NCBI RefSeq assembly: GCF_028769735.1
Contig: NC_088171.1
Location: 145,845,917 to 145,909,916 of the forward strand
Origin: Zonotrichia leucophrys gambelii
Lineage: Eukaryota > Chordata > Aves > Passeriformes > Passerellidae
Length of the DNA stretch: 64,000 bases
Reading direction: 5' to 3'
Position numbers and translations under genes: made by a program. Shown piece by piece: positions 47,901-59,087 of the stretch (within the stretch, counting starts at the first letter, position 1; each line of letters opens with the position of its first letter). The notes beneath the pieces are model-generated. The model did not search any database. It saw nothing but the letters and a program-made list of their open reading frames with translations, and was not told the origin of the DNA.

Positions 47901-48949
47901 ATTCTGATAAAAACATCTTCCAGAAAAAACCTGATCAAAAATTTACTCCCAAAAGTAATATTTCTCAACTTTTGCTGTGGATTTCATGCTGCTCCTAATA
48001 AAAACAATAACAAACCCTATTTTGTAACTACAGGAAATTATATGTGCTCTTTCAAGTTGAAAAGAGGAGCATTTTGATATTTACCTTTGGCATTTTTGCC
48101 TATGAGATAGGCACAATCTGAGACAACAATTTTAGAGTAATTATGTGTCCTCCCATCATGTCTGTTTGATTTCTAGATTTTCTGCTTTTCCCATGTCTTT
48201 ATTTTTAATTTTTTTTAATATAAGAAGATCTGCAATTATATATATTTAAAAGTCAATGATTTCAATAAATGCTTCATAAAGTTCAAGAAATTTGTCAAAA
48301 CATGATCTTCATTCCTAATTAATGTACAGGGATAGAACATCTAATGTATCAAATTTTATGCTTTTGATCCCAAAGGAGATCAGGAGATGAGGAGCTCTTG
48401 AAACAAAGATGTGATTCATGATGTAAAGCACAAAATGGAAATAATCAGATTCGTGGAAATGAATTTTGAAGACAGTATATGCTGAAAAACAAATAAAATG
48501 GGATGAAACCTTGAAATGTTTCTGTAGTTAGCAGAAAGGAGAGGATGCTGCCTGGAAAAATATACTGTCTGGTTTTATTTACTGCTCTTCAGCAACTAGG
48601 AAACATTAGTGTTACATTTGTCTAATTTATTTTCTACCTTGAACATGAAGCGTGCTGTCTTGCTCTTCTTCCTATCCTAAAATGAAACAAGCAGCCACAT
48701 CCTTATGTTTTTCAAAAGAAAGTTACCATAGAGGATTTAATCTCTTGTGCATTCTTGGACTTTTACATTCCTTTTAGCAATCATTTTGTTGCATTTTTTC
48801 TTCTGCCGTATGCTGGACCACCCTTAATATCCCTAGTTGAATGACTACACTTAGAAAATCTTCATTTTCTAAGCCAAGGAGGCGTGCATAAGTGTCTCAA
48901 CACTTTTCCCTCACTGTTATTCAGAATGAGAGTAACAAAATTTTCCTCT
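44939..48949. other. Mostly single-copy sequence
   Basis: No repeat was recognised. The interval contains the longest open frame outside recognised repeats (45498-46118, listed separately) and a GC-richer patch at about 47340-47800 with overlapping short open frames in several phases, none with an identifiable domain. 48000-48949 is AT-rich. Confidence 0.5.
45498..46118 (+). other. 206-codon open frame, probably non-coding
   Basis: This is the longest frame outside microsatellites, LTRs and CR1. The peptide is rich in Ser, Leu, Pro, Cys, His and Trp. It has one hydrophobic stretch near residues 90-110 and no motif I recognise, and its start has no supporting context. Competing open frames exist in the same DNA on both strands (45668-45880, 45832-46152 minus), which points to low stop density rather than selection. 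The 45900-46090 part, with a minus-strand AATAAA near 45923, might be an unrecognised LTR. No function is assigned. Confidence 0.15.
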
Positions 48950-49110
48950 AAGACCAACTAGCTAAGCTTTTAAGATAATTAATGATTTTCAATTATTTTG
49001 GAGAAAGAAACCGAATACCAGACCAGTTGGTCTTCCTAGCAAGACCAACTAGCTAAGCTTTTAAGATAATTATTGATTTTCAGTGATTTTGGAGGAAGAA
49101 ACCAAATACC
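48950..49110. repeat. Two-copy tandem duplication, 91-bp period
   Basis: AAGACCAACTAGCTAAGCTT plus TTAAGATAATT starts at 48950 and again at 49041. Both copies continue with TGATTTTC, ATTTTGGAG and GAAGAAACC or GAAAGAAACC to AATACC (ends near 49019 and 49110). The copies are about 90 percent alike by eye. The spacer holds AGTTGGTCTT (49025-49034), which is the exact reverse complement of AAGACCAACT (49041-49050) and forms a 10-bp hairpin with a 6-base loop at the junction. Confidence 0.9.
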
Positions 49111-50004
49111 TTCAAGACAAGAAGAGACCATGTGATCTCTAAAATGATGTAACATTTGCCTTACTCAGTCAGAGGCAATGCAAGCCACTAAAACTGGGCA
49201 CTGGAGATGCTCAACCTTAACTCTTCGGACCCTTGAACTGGTAAGAGCCAGGCTTTTTACACAGCTCTGATGGGCTGCTGAGGTCAATGGGATTCTTACA
49301 CAGCACAGCATTTTCCTGCTGCAATCTTTTTTTTTGGCCAAAGAATTTCTGGACAGGGCACTAATAAAGGGTTTGTGGTTGGACTCCTATGTCTTGTTTT
49401 TTCTTGTTTCCTCTCTCCCTTTTAGTGAGGGAAGACTCCAGATTACTCCTTGGCACCAAATTAATAAACACCTACTTAAAAATGCTTTTTTTTTTTTTTT
49501 TTTTTTTTTTTTGTTGTTGTACAGTTACTTTAGGATTTTTTTTTTCAGAACTCTGTTCTGATGAGTGAAAATGTCCCATTCACAAAGTATTTATGTGAGC
49601 ATTTGTTACAGTACAGCATTTGTGGCACTGGCCTTTAGCTTAAACAGCTCATCTCCTTCCCTGGTGTTTGGGTTCTGGTGCATTTGTACTCAGCAATCAG
49701 ATCTCCTCACAATCCCTGTTTTTGAAATGCTCAGGTTCATCAGTCTCCTGCCCTTAGGTAGTTTTTCCATCTCCCTGATGACCCAGGGATCTGAATGTGG
49801 CACAATGTTGCAGACAAGGTTTCATCAGTGCCTTGGACTGTTGAATTAATTATTCCCTAACTCTAGTAGAAGTATCTCACCTGGCATCATCTATTCTTTT
49901 TCTGTGGCATCTTCAGAAAATGGTCACTCAGATCATGTTCCACAGTTAATTTCCATTAAAAGACTTTCTGTAACATTTCTGCAATGTGTCAAAAGTGAAT
50001 CTGA
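49111..50004. other. Single-copy sequence with a T27 run
   Basis: The only notable item is a run of 27 T at 49486-49512 followed by GTTGTTGT. On the minus strand this is a poly(A), but no retrocopied gene is recognisable upstream of it. Open frames here are short. Confidence 0.55.
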
Positions 50005-50045
50005 GTCACAGAATGGGTAAGGCTGGAAGAGGGAAAAAACCTCAC
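50005..50045 (-). mobile_element. CR1 LINE 3' end scrap, minus strand
   Basis: GAGTCACAGAATGGGTAAGG followed by CTGGAAGAGGG matches the reverse CR1 terminus seen more fully at 57171. Only about 40 bp are recognisable. Confidence 0.6.
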
Positions 50046-51448
50046 AAAATATAAAACCAAAAACCTCATTACTAAAAAGTTCTCTAACACAGCCCAAGAA
50101 AAACTAATTTTGTGAGAATCAATGGGCTGTAGTAGAATTAACACTGCTAAGAAACAGAAGTTGAAAGATCAGGCAGCAAGACAGAAACATTATGTTCAAA
50201 CACTTTTTGAATTAGAATTGCACATTATCTGTCTGCATGTGCCTCTGCAGCAGAGCAGGATGCATTATCTGTTAGAGAGCTATCACAGACTGCCTGAGTC
50301 AGCACCGCAGCCACCGGCTGCTCTTTGCTTCTGTCATTGATTTTTAAAAAAACTCAACACATTATGAAAAATGATGGGAAAAGAATTCTGATGCTTGGAT
50401 TGTGAAAGGAAATGTAGAAGTCAGTGTGCATTTGAAATATGTAAACTGTTTATAGCTTCAATTGCTATACAGGGCTCAGAGATTTAGATTTCTAGAGATG
50501 TTTAATAGAAAAAATCCCTACATATATTCCTGGATGGATTTGTTTTTCAGGTTGTTAAAATTTGACATGTGCATCTTTTCAAGCCCCTAATCTAATGAGC
50601 TTAAAAACAACAAAATGGACTTATCTTCAAAACAAAAGTACTGTACTTACAGAATTTCAGTACTAGAGCAAATCTCAAGGAAAATGTGAATTAATTAATT
50701 ATTAGGACAATTCCTAGATCCCACCTTGCTTCCTTTTGATTTAGTGAGCCTGGACGTTTTCCTTTATTGGGAGATGTTACAAAGGCTTTGCAGATTTGCA
50801 GTGACAGAAATCTTTAATGTTTTTATTGCTCTCATCCCAACAGGTGTTGGGTTCACCTACAGATAAAATCAGAGCATAAGGAGAACATCCATATTTTGTG
50901 TTTTATCTCTAAAAGTATAATATTACATTCTTGTTATTCAGCTTCAAGCAAGAAATTTGTCCTCATAATTGTGGACTCAGTGAAACTATGTCATATTTTC
51001 ACCAAAAATAATGAAACCTATTCTCAGTGGTAATGAGGTAAATCTGAGAAATTTCACAGACTTGTCAGGTTCTATGGATAGATAATAGATAGAATCTTGT
51101 ACTTTTCTATAGAGAGGAAATATCTGAAAAATAATTTTAAAAAAAGTTTGAAGAAAAATATTGTCTCTTACATAACTAAAAACAGATGAAAAAGAAAACC
51201 TCCTCAGGAAGAAAAATATATTTGAGTGGGTCTACATTTTACTGCCATATAGATATGATTTATTCTATAACAATCTCTGTGTGCTATCTTTGCATTCATC
51301 TCACTGATCAAGGAATTAAATTAGATTCCAGAATCTTTAGGCCCATGATAATGGCTTAACAGAAGGAGTCATTATTGATATAAATTATACTCACAGCTGT
51401 TAGCAACATGTAAGTATCTTGTTTACCCTCTTTTGGTTTAGATGAAAG

Positions 51449-51515
51449 TCAATTAGCTCAGTGATATTTACACTAATATTTTATTTATTTGGTGCAATTG
51501 TCCATCTGTTTCAGT
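51449..51515 (+). repeat. Copy A of a diverged 1-kb-spaced duplicate
   Basis: TCAATTAGCTCAGTGATATT and ATTGTCCATCTGTTTCAGTA align with copy B at 52462-52530 (TCAATTAGTTCAGTGATATT, ATTGTCCATCTGTTTCATTA). The spacing between the two shared blocks is nearly equal in both copies. It is either an old local duplication or two copies of an unrecognised interspersed repeat. Confidence 0.65.
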
Positions 51516-51724
51516 AGTGATGGACGTTATAATGATTCTCCTGGATGTACAGAAATTAGATTTATTTACTGCTTCCCTTTCCCAGGAGGTAAAAGAAGCC
51601 ATGCTCATAATTTTCCTACATACAGGAAACCCTTCAGACACAGATGTTGTCTTCCCTCTCTATTTTCCAAACTCCTGGTGAAATCATCAGCGAGATCTCC
51701 AAGCCATGCATTTCTTGACTCCAG
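51515..51724 (+). other. Exon-like interval open in one frame
   Basis: TCCATCTGTTTCAG precedes it (AG at 51513-51514) and CTCCAG is followed by GTGAGC (GT at 51725), so acceptor and donor consensus flank 210 bp. A plus frame is open across the whole interval and its stop codon uses the first bases after the donor. The peptide is basic and Ser/Pro-rich with no domain I recognise. Copy B of the duplicate lacks the acceptor AG. Chance remains the simplest explanation. Confidence 0.2.
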
Positions 51725-52461
51725 GTGAGCAGTTAAGGGAACAGAGTTAATTTCAAGTTAAAGATGTATGGATTAGCCCCACGTTGCTTTATATTCTGAG
51801 GCTCCTACATTTAGAATCTTTATACCTAGAGGGGAACAATACATATCAAAGGAAGACTCAAATGGGTCCCACCAGCATTTTGCAAAACATGCAAGTTCCC
51901 TTTAACAGCTGTCTTTAAGGCTTCTAGCCTTAGGGGTTGTGTAAAATGTGAATTGCCCTGCAGTATTACAGGGGTTTGTACACAGTTGTTGTCTGGTAAT
52001 GGTCTCTAGTAAAAAGGGGATTAAAGCATGTGAACCTTCTGAATGTTTTACTGTTGATTAACTGAAATTAATGAGGCGTTCATGTCTGGCTCTTTCCTCA
52101 GGGCTATAAATTAACTGAATGGCAATTAATTATGAGTAAATAATTTTAAATGCATATTTCTAAAATTGTACAATACAGACAATCCTGAATTAATACTTGA
52201 CTTCTTTATGAAACTTTATGAAGTCCAAGCACATTTGATTTACACCTTCCTATGGATATGTCATTTACCAGGCTAACATAATGTATTTTCTTTTAATGTA
52301 ACTGCATTGATCAAGAAAATAAATTGAGTCCAAGAGTTACAAGTTTTTTTCTCCCTTAGGAAAATGGTTCACTATAAGACATCATTAATGTAGTAAATCA
52401 TGGTCAGAAATGTTGACACCAGGAAAGCATCTTCTGTGCTTCTTTTTGATGTAACTGAGCA

Positions 52462-52530
52462 TCAATTAGTTCAGTGATATTTGCATAAATACCTCTATTT
52501 TGTGGGTAGGATTGTCCATCTGTTTCATTA
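52462..52530 (+). repeat. Copy B of a diverged 1-kb-spaced duplicate
   Basis: Partner of 51449-51515. The two conserved blocks are TCAATTAGTTCAGTGATATT and ATTGTCCATCTGTTTCATTA, and the AT-rich middle is diverged. Confidence 0.65.
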
Positions 52531-52879
52531 AGAACTTAATTATTATGTTTTTTCTGGAAAACAAGAAATTAATTTTTCCAATGGTTTATAATTTCTATAA
52601 CACAAGGAACCATGTTCACTAGAAAACAGCAAATAAATATAATCTGATTAAATATTTTGTCTTGGAAAATAAGATGATAATTAACAAAAACAAAAAACAG
52701 CTTTAAATTAAAACAAAGGATTAGTTCTAGATTTTAAGGCCATAATTCTCATTATGCTAACTATCACAGCTCAGTATTGATGCCTTCTTTTTTAAGAATC
52801 ATGACAAAACCTCTGGGTTTTATTTTTTTATTTAAAGCATAGTTAGGGAGGGGAATCTCAGCCCTTCCCACTCCTCCCA

Positions 52880-53705
52880 GCTTGACACATGGGCCAGCAA
52901 GAGATGCCCAGAACCTGGAGAGGATCCAAAGGTCAGCAGGAGAGCACCTGGAGGGCAGCCCAGAGGAATTCCAGGCACTCCAGCCAGTGAGTCACTGCCA
53001 TTGGGGGCCCAAATTAAGTGTCTTTATCACATGCATGGAGCATGGGAACAAACAAGGAAAGTTAGAGCTATGCAGATACCTGCCGGGCTGTGATTTTATG
53101 GATATCATGGAGATGTGATGCAAAGGCTGCTGTGGCTGGGCTGTGGAATGCTATGGAGGGCAGAAATATGGGCTCCAGGAAGGATAGGGAGGAAGATGAG
53201 GAGGGAATGACACCCTCAATGTCAGTGACCAGCTGGAGCGCACAGAGCTTCACCTGGGGATGTTTGAGGAGCTCATGGATCGGATGGAATTGTGGGCAGG
53301 GACAGGTGATATTAAATGGGGATCTGCTACAGATTGCCCAGCCAGAAATTCTGAATGGCTGAGGACGTTTCCATGGGGCAGCAGCCCTGCAGTCACAAGA
53401 CCTGGTCAGGGGTCTTGAAACAGGGAGTTTCAAGCATGCTGGTGCCTGTGGGAGGGATAAGACTGCAGGTTGCAGGCAGCCCAGGAGGTGCCAGCTCTAG
53501 CAGGGCACTCAACAAGCTTTGGACTTCAGGATGGCAGACTTTGGCCTCTTCAAGGATCTCCTTGTGCCATGGGATAGAGCCCTGGAGCAACACATCCCAA
53601 CAAAGAGCAAGTTGGGCAAAGAGAGTTGGGCAAAGACACTAGGAGGTCTGTGTGGATAAACAAGTAGGACATGGAAAAATTCAAACACAAAAAGGAAGCC
53701 CAAAA
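52880..53705 (+). mobile_element. CR1 LINE ORF2 5'/middle remnant, plus strand
   Basis: GATATTAAATGGGGATCTGC and TACAG (about 53308-53332), GACTTCAGGATGGCAGACTT, TGGCCTCTTCAAGGATCTCC (about 53521-53565), CATGGGATAGAGCCCTGGAG and GGATAAACAAGTAGGACATG follow the CR1 region that encodes the end of the endonuclease and the linker before reverse transcriptase. It is riddled with indels and stops. The left part (52880-53300) is less certain. Open frames (78-121 codons) are fragments of dead coding sequence. Confidence 0.7.
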
Positions 53706-53798
53706 ACCAGGTTGGATGGGACCTTGGGAAAGCTGGTCTAGCAGGTCTGCAAAGAAGGGTTCTGTGATTCTGGGATTCTGGGATTCTCTGATTCTGTA
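53706..53798 (+). mobile_element. CR1 3' end 1 of a stacked pair
   Basis: CCAGGTTGGATGGGACCTTG and GGAAAGCTGGTCTAGCAGGT lead directly to TCTGTGATTCTGGGATTCTG and GGATTCTCTGATTCTG, a tail with at least four octamer-like units. The reverse-transcriptase part between the ORF2 remnant and this end is deleted. Confidence 0.85.
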
Positions 53799-53885
53799 AT
53801 AGTGTAAGGTATCCCTGCCTCAGGCAGGAGACATGGAATTAGATGAACTTTAAGATCCCTTCCAACCTCAAACATTCTGTTTTTC
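53799..53885 (+). mobile_element. CR1 3' end 2 of a stacked pair
   Basis: AAGGTATCCCTGCCTCAGGC, ACATGGAATTAGATGAACTT, TAAGATCCCTTCCAACCTCA and AACATTCTG form a second CR1 terminus (the TGTCCCTGCCCATGGCAGG and GGAACTAGATGATCTTTAAGG type) immediately after the first tail. Confidence 0.85.
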
Positions 53886-56800
53886 TGAGAGTCTCAGGCA
53901 AGACCAAGGGCAACAGTCAGCTGCAGGAGCAACTTCACCATCTCATCAGAGCTGAGCCACATTGATATGGTGGCATTAATCATGTTCTGCCCTTGTCTTA
54001 TCTGGATTCTACTGAAAGCTCACAGAAAGCTGTTTGCACACTTTTCACACGGTATTTATTGCAAGGTCATTCTTTTCTCTTGAGCTTTCTGTCCTCCCTC
54101 TGATGCTCATAATCACACACCATTCCTCTCTTCCATATGAAAGTGACTCATGAGCAGATGAGGAAACTTTGCAATTTTTCAAACTGATCCCTAGCTGAAT
54201 TAATTGCTGTAAATTAGTAGCTCTAGAGGTATGAATGTCCACCTTCCAGTGCTTCACCTGTAATATGAGAAGAGACCAGCTGCCAAGAATACTTGACAAG
54301 TAGCTCCTTTCATGCAGAAGATAAAGGCCCTTGTTCCTGGAACTGACAAGTCAGAGTTACAGTTTCATTTCCTTATGTGTTATTCAGTCTGTAATTGTTA
54401 AGCTTTTGGCTTTAACATGTAGATTTATTCCATCTCCAACAAAGCTTTGATCTATAATTTAGCCCAAGAGTTTGACTTGCCCCTCATGTCCAGGAGTATT
54501 AAATCAAAAGTAATTTTGTTAAAGTTGGTGTACAGCCACTGCAGTTTTTCCAGTGAGGAATTGGTGTATGTGAATAAGAAAGTGAGACATCTAGTTGGGA
54601 CCCTATTCTGAAAGCCTCTTCCTTGAGTTTTCCAGCTAAATTTTTGCTTAGCTGATAATGTGCAGGCTTCTTGAAAATTCAGTCTTTTTACAGATGCCCT
54701 TTTCCATGTTTTACGCAGATTAAAATTTTGCCATGGATAGGGTAAGTGAACAAATTCATCTAAATTGAGCAATCTTTCCCCTTTTTCTCTGCCTCAGTTC
54801 AATGAGTTATTTTACACAATTTTTTGATGGTCCTGTCTGGTAAAAATCATCACCACCAAAGTCTGCTTACCCTGGAAAGTTAATTTAACTACATTGCACA
54901 TACCAGACTGAAGGAAGTTTCCCCATAGCAGAGTACTGGGACGGGAAACAGCAATACAAAAGAGCACAGAAACAGAATACTTGTGGACAATATAACAAAA
55001 AAGTCTCTGAGTTCCTTTAATGCAATATCTGATACCAAGAACAAATGTATTGAGGAAAAATAAACTAATAAACCCTTACCACATTTTCTCTTTGCAAATT
55101 CCCATATCTATATGCAAGTAAAACCAAGGGAGATTTAATGGAGGAGGAGATTACTGCACTAATGAAGGGATAGGATGAAATATTAGAGAATAACAAAAGC
55201 TCATAAAGAACAAAATTTATTTTTCAGTGTAACAAAATGACATGACTGCAGATAAAGAGTTTGTTTTCATTTCCATTACAATCTGTTTTCTAATATAATT
55301 CAGTTGTTAAACAGAGAAAAAACATTTCTCAAATCTTGCCAGAAGACCCAACTCGTAATACCACCTAAGAAAATCCAAGTTTCACCAGGTTAAACCTGTC
55401 CCTAGGGGTCTCCTGGACTCTTCTTGTTCCACACCAGATTAATTCAAAGCATAATTCCTTCCTCTGATTAAAAATCAATATGGCAGCATAGATGCCTATG
55501 CCATTTTTTTTTTTCTGAAATGTGTATATATAACCAATTCTAAATTAGTCTCTAGGTATTAAATACCACAAGGACTGGACCATTTTCAGTTTCTGGACTC
55601 CCTGACCCCAAGAAAACACAATATGTGTAACAGTGTCTCGTATAACACCTTCTGTAACACCTTCACCTACTGCTTAGAGAAATGTTTCTGAAGATTTTAT
55701 AATTATAACATTGCTTTACTCACTCTTCCTGATGTTTCAGTGCTTCTCTCCTCTCCTAATGCATTTATCTCCTCATGTGCTAACCACATGCACACTTAGC
55801 AATCAAAAAAGTGCTTCAGAAACAATCCAAAATGTGTTTCGTATGTCTGATTTTCATCGTCCTTAAATTCCTGGAAGTGTTAGCACTTACCAGATTCTCC
55901 ACATTCTTGCAATGCCTTTATTTCTGCAGTCTTTGGCCTTTAGAATACCTTGAAATTTTGCCCTGGGATGGGCACAGCCTGCCTTTTTTGCCAGCAGTAC
56001 AATAAGAGGCTGTGAGCATTCAGGTACTTTCATACATGTTGTTGCAGAAAGGTTTCTTTGAATTGGGTGAAGATTTAGCAGCATTTTCTCCCAGCCTTAT
56101 GCAAAAGACATTGAAATTACTAATAATCTCAGTTAGCCATTGGGAGCTGAATTGATAAAATGGCTAGTGAAGGCAAAGCACTATGGAAATGTGGAGTGCT
56201 TTACATTTGGTGCTATTGTGATAATTAAGAGCAATTCTTTTCAAATTCTTTTCTCAAGGCTTAGACCCACTGTTAAATTAGTTCAATTTAAGGAGTTACC
56301 AAGCATTATTAGAGCTGCAATAGCTGCCCTTATTTGTACTCTTATCCCATAGCAACAGTCTGATAATTTCATTTCATGTAGCTTCTAGTAAAATTATGTT
56401 CACTACATTATAGCTGGCTTGTTATTGCAGAGCAACATCAATTGACATTGAAGGAAACCCACTTCCACTCTTCCCATTGCTGTGTGCTCCTTACACTCCC
56501 TTCTCCTTTATGAAACATCTATATGGCTGTGTACTAAAATAAATTAATTGATCCAACTGAAAAACAAATTTTTCATTATTATTATTGTTGCTGTTGCTAT
56601 CCTGCATACTGGTTAGCTTTCAGGTCTATTTTGTTCTAAGCTCATGTGAGATTTGAATGTGACCAGCTTCAGAAAAGAGGATGGGGTAGCATTTCTTCTT
56701 TTTGTACTGTGGCAGCTTAAAACCTGTGTTGAACTACAGTTTGTCTCACCTGAACCTGAGTTTGATGTAGGGGAGGAGAGCATAAAGCACAGAGTAGATA

Positions 56801-57170
56801 ATTCTGTGAAGGTTGCTAGCCTTAGTAACTTAGCACTGTTGAGCCCTCACCATTCATATGTTTTGGAAGGAGCTGAATATTTTATCATAGTTTCTTAATT
56901 GTCAACTGAGAACTTATGAACTTGAAATTTTACTGACTTTGCTTGAAAATTCCAACATCCATGTGTATTCTATTTGTCTTATGGCAACTGAAAAGTGAAG
57001 TCAAAAAAGTATTTTCACAAAACAAGTGCAGCTTTTCATTGGAGGTCAATTGCTTATCTGAAATTATTTATCATCTTTTAAAAGCCAATTTTAAGTAACA
57101 ATAAAGTAACATGGCTTGCTTTATATATGTAAAAATAAATGTTTTCTTTTAATTAATTAATTTTGTCTTC
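53886..57170. other. Single-copy AT-rich sequence, nothing recognised
   Basis: No repeat family or gene. The longest open frame is 54452-54772 (minus, 106 codons), without recognisable features. A small tandem TAACACCTTCTG-like repeat occurs near 55643-55667. 56130-56450 has a calm, low-repeat texture of the kind seen in conserved non-coding DNA, but I cannot test that. Confidence 0.5.
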
Positions 57171-57560
57171 ACAGAATCACAGACTGGGTAAGGCTGGAAG
57201 GGACCACAGTGGATCACCTGCTCCAAACTCCCTGTTCAAACAGGGTCATCTCAGAGCACACGGAACAGGATTTTATCCAGGTGATTTTTCAATATTTCCA
57301 GTGGAGGTGACAGCCTGTCTGGGCAATCTGTTCCAGTGCATGGTCACTTGCAAAATAAAGAACTTCTTTCTCATATTTAGGCAGAACTTTCTGTGCATGT
57401 TTGTGCCCATTGCCTCTTCTGCTGCTGCTCAGCATCACCAAGAGCAGCCTGGTTCCACCCTCCTGACACTCACCCTTCAGACACCCACAGGCATTGATGA
57501 GATCCCCTCTCTGTCCTCTCCTCTTGAGGCTGAACAGGCCCAGCTCCCTTCCATCCAAAC
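57171..57560 (-). mobile_element. CR1 LINE 3' region, minus strand
   Basis: Starting with CACAGAATCACAGACTGGGT, then AAGGCTGGAAGGGACCACAG, CCAAACTCCCTGTTCAAACA, GGGTCATCTCAGAGCACACG, TCTGTTCCAGTGCATGGTCA, GCAGAACTTTCTGTGCATGT, CCCATTGCCTCTTCTGCTGC and CTGAACAGGCCCAGCTCCCT, it is the full reverse of the CR1 3' region (tail at left). The 197-codon plus frame (57163-57756) is antisense 3' UTR plus low-complexity sequence and does not encode a protein. Confidence 0.95.
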
Positions 57561-57632
57561 TGTTTTAAAATCAAAATGTAGCTTCTCATGCAGCAAAGCC
57601 TGGAGTCATGGACTTTATGGCTTAAATGAGCT

Positions 57633-57727
57633 ACCCCACAAAAAAAACCCCAAAAAACAAAAAACCAACTCAAAAAACCAACCCCCCCCCCCCCCAAAAA
57701 AAAGGGGGAAAAAAAGGGGGAAAAAAG
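57633..57727. repeat. A-, C- and G-run low-complexity tract
   Basis: A-rich units lead to C14 (57682-57695), then A8, G5, A7, G5, A6. The order gives adjacent poly-C and poly-G blocks that can pair. It lies 70 bp beyond the 5' edge of the minus-strand CR1. Confidence 0.9.
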
Positions 57728-59087
57728 CGCGAGAATTGTATTTGTGGTTTGCTTGAGAAATTGCCAATGAATTTTTTTAAACATTTTTAAAAATGTTAAG
57801 ACACATTTTGTGGCTTTCTTCATTGATTTTAAGGAGAGACTGCCTGAAAGCTTTGAGCACTCATAAGTGTCAGACATAAAACCAATTGGCAAAGACCAAA
57901 GTAAGGGTAGATATATGTACTTAAAAAATACTTACCTACAGTATATTTGGGTATTAGTCCCAATCTCCAGATTAATAATTATGCTCATTCGACATAAAAG
58001 TCTGACTTTCATCCTGATCCCAGGGTACTGAAGTTAACATATCCAGGTAAGCCACAAAGCAAACAGAATCTATAGGGTTTTGATGTCACCACCATGGTTG
58101 TTTCCTCTGAATACAGAAATGAAGTAAATACAAAAAGATTTAGAAAGGTGTTTTAAAACCACAGAGTGAGAGCATACAAGAAAATGTGTGGTTTAGACTG
58201 GAGTCTGCTTTACAGCAGCTTTGGAAAAGGAGGTTCAAATCCAGCTTTCCTGTAGGAACAGTACTGACAGAAATCCAAAAATCAGGAGATCATTCCTGTA
58301 ACAAGGTTTCAAAAAGCTTCTGAGTAGATTATTGGTGTCACCAGGACCTGACCATGAGCACAAAATTATATGATTAGATAACTTTTACTGTCAGACACTT
58401 AAGTCATGGCAGATTGACATTCCTCAGCAAATGCAAACATTTTCTGAGTATTTCAATTACGGGCATATTGCCCAAATCAGCAGAAATAAATACCTTGATG
58501 AAAAAACCCACTTTGTGCATTCATTTTCTGCTACATTAAAGCAATTTTAAAAAGATATCTGGTTACATGTTCTTGGTTTTTTTTCTGCAAGATTATTAAA
58601 CCTTGTAACGATTCCTTACCAAGTTTCTCTGCACAATGTTTTTTTTATCTTGAGATCACTAGTTTGTCTTTTTATTTTTCTGTGATCTATTGACAACTGA
58701 GGTGGCTTCACACTTTAGAAAAGACTGTGAATTACTATGTGTGAGCAGCATACTGTAATTCTGCAGTGCTGAAATGTATAATGTCTTCACTGCCTAGACC
58801 TTGTGGGAGGAGAAAAACCCCACACTTTCCCATTCAAGGCTAAATGTGCTGAAGTTTTGAATGCCATATCTTCCCATAAAGTGGAACAATTTGCAGAAGT
58901 TAACAGGTCTGCGCTGACTTGCAGTAACTGGGGATCTTGGTATGGAGAATTACTTAATACACCATTATAACCTCTTTGTGTCACAGCCTTCATTTTGGTA
59001 TTTCTTTCTTGACTGTTAGTGTTTGTTCTTTTAATTACTTGAGTGAGAATGATTTAGTCCCTTCCTGTGATATGTTTTAAGAGTAAT
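57728..59087. other. Single-copy sequence, nothing recognised
   Basis: AT-rich with no gene or repeat. A B-box-like GGTTCAAATCC at 58232-58242 has no convincing A box or cloverleaf, so no tRNA is called. Confidence 0.5.

Larger units (their letters stand above)
50046..52880. other. AT-rich single-copy stretch with a dispersed duplicate
   Basis: No known repeat or gene. It contains the diverged pair 51449-51515 / 52462-52530 and the exon-like interval 51515-51724. AT-rich homeodomain-type motifs (CAATTAATTATGAG, TTAATTA) cluster near 52110-52150, which could suit a regulatory element, but this is composition only. Confidence 0.5.

Noticed and set aside
49486..49512. T27 run as the poly(A) tail of a minus-strand processed pseudogene
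   Set aside because: No recognisable coding sequence or target duplication lies beside it.
57163..57756. 197-codon plus-strand open frame
   Set aside because: It is antisense to a CR1 3' UTR and ends in A/C/G runs.
58232..58242. tRNA B-box-like GGTTCAAATCC
   Set aside because: No matching A box at the right distance and no cloverleaf can be drawn.
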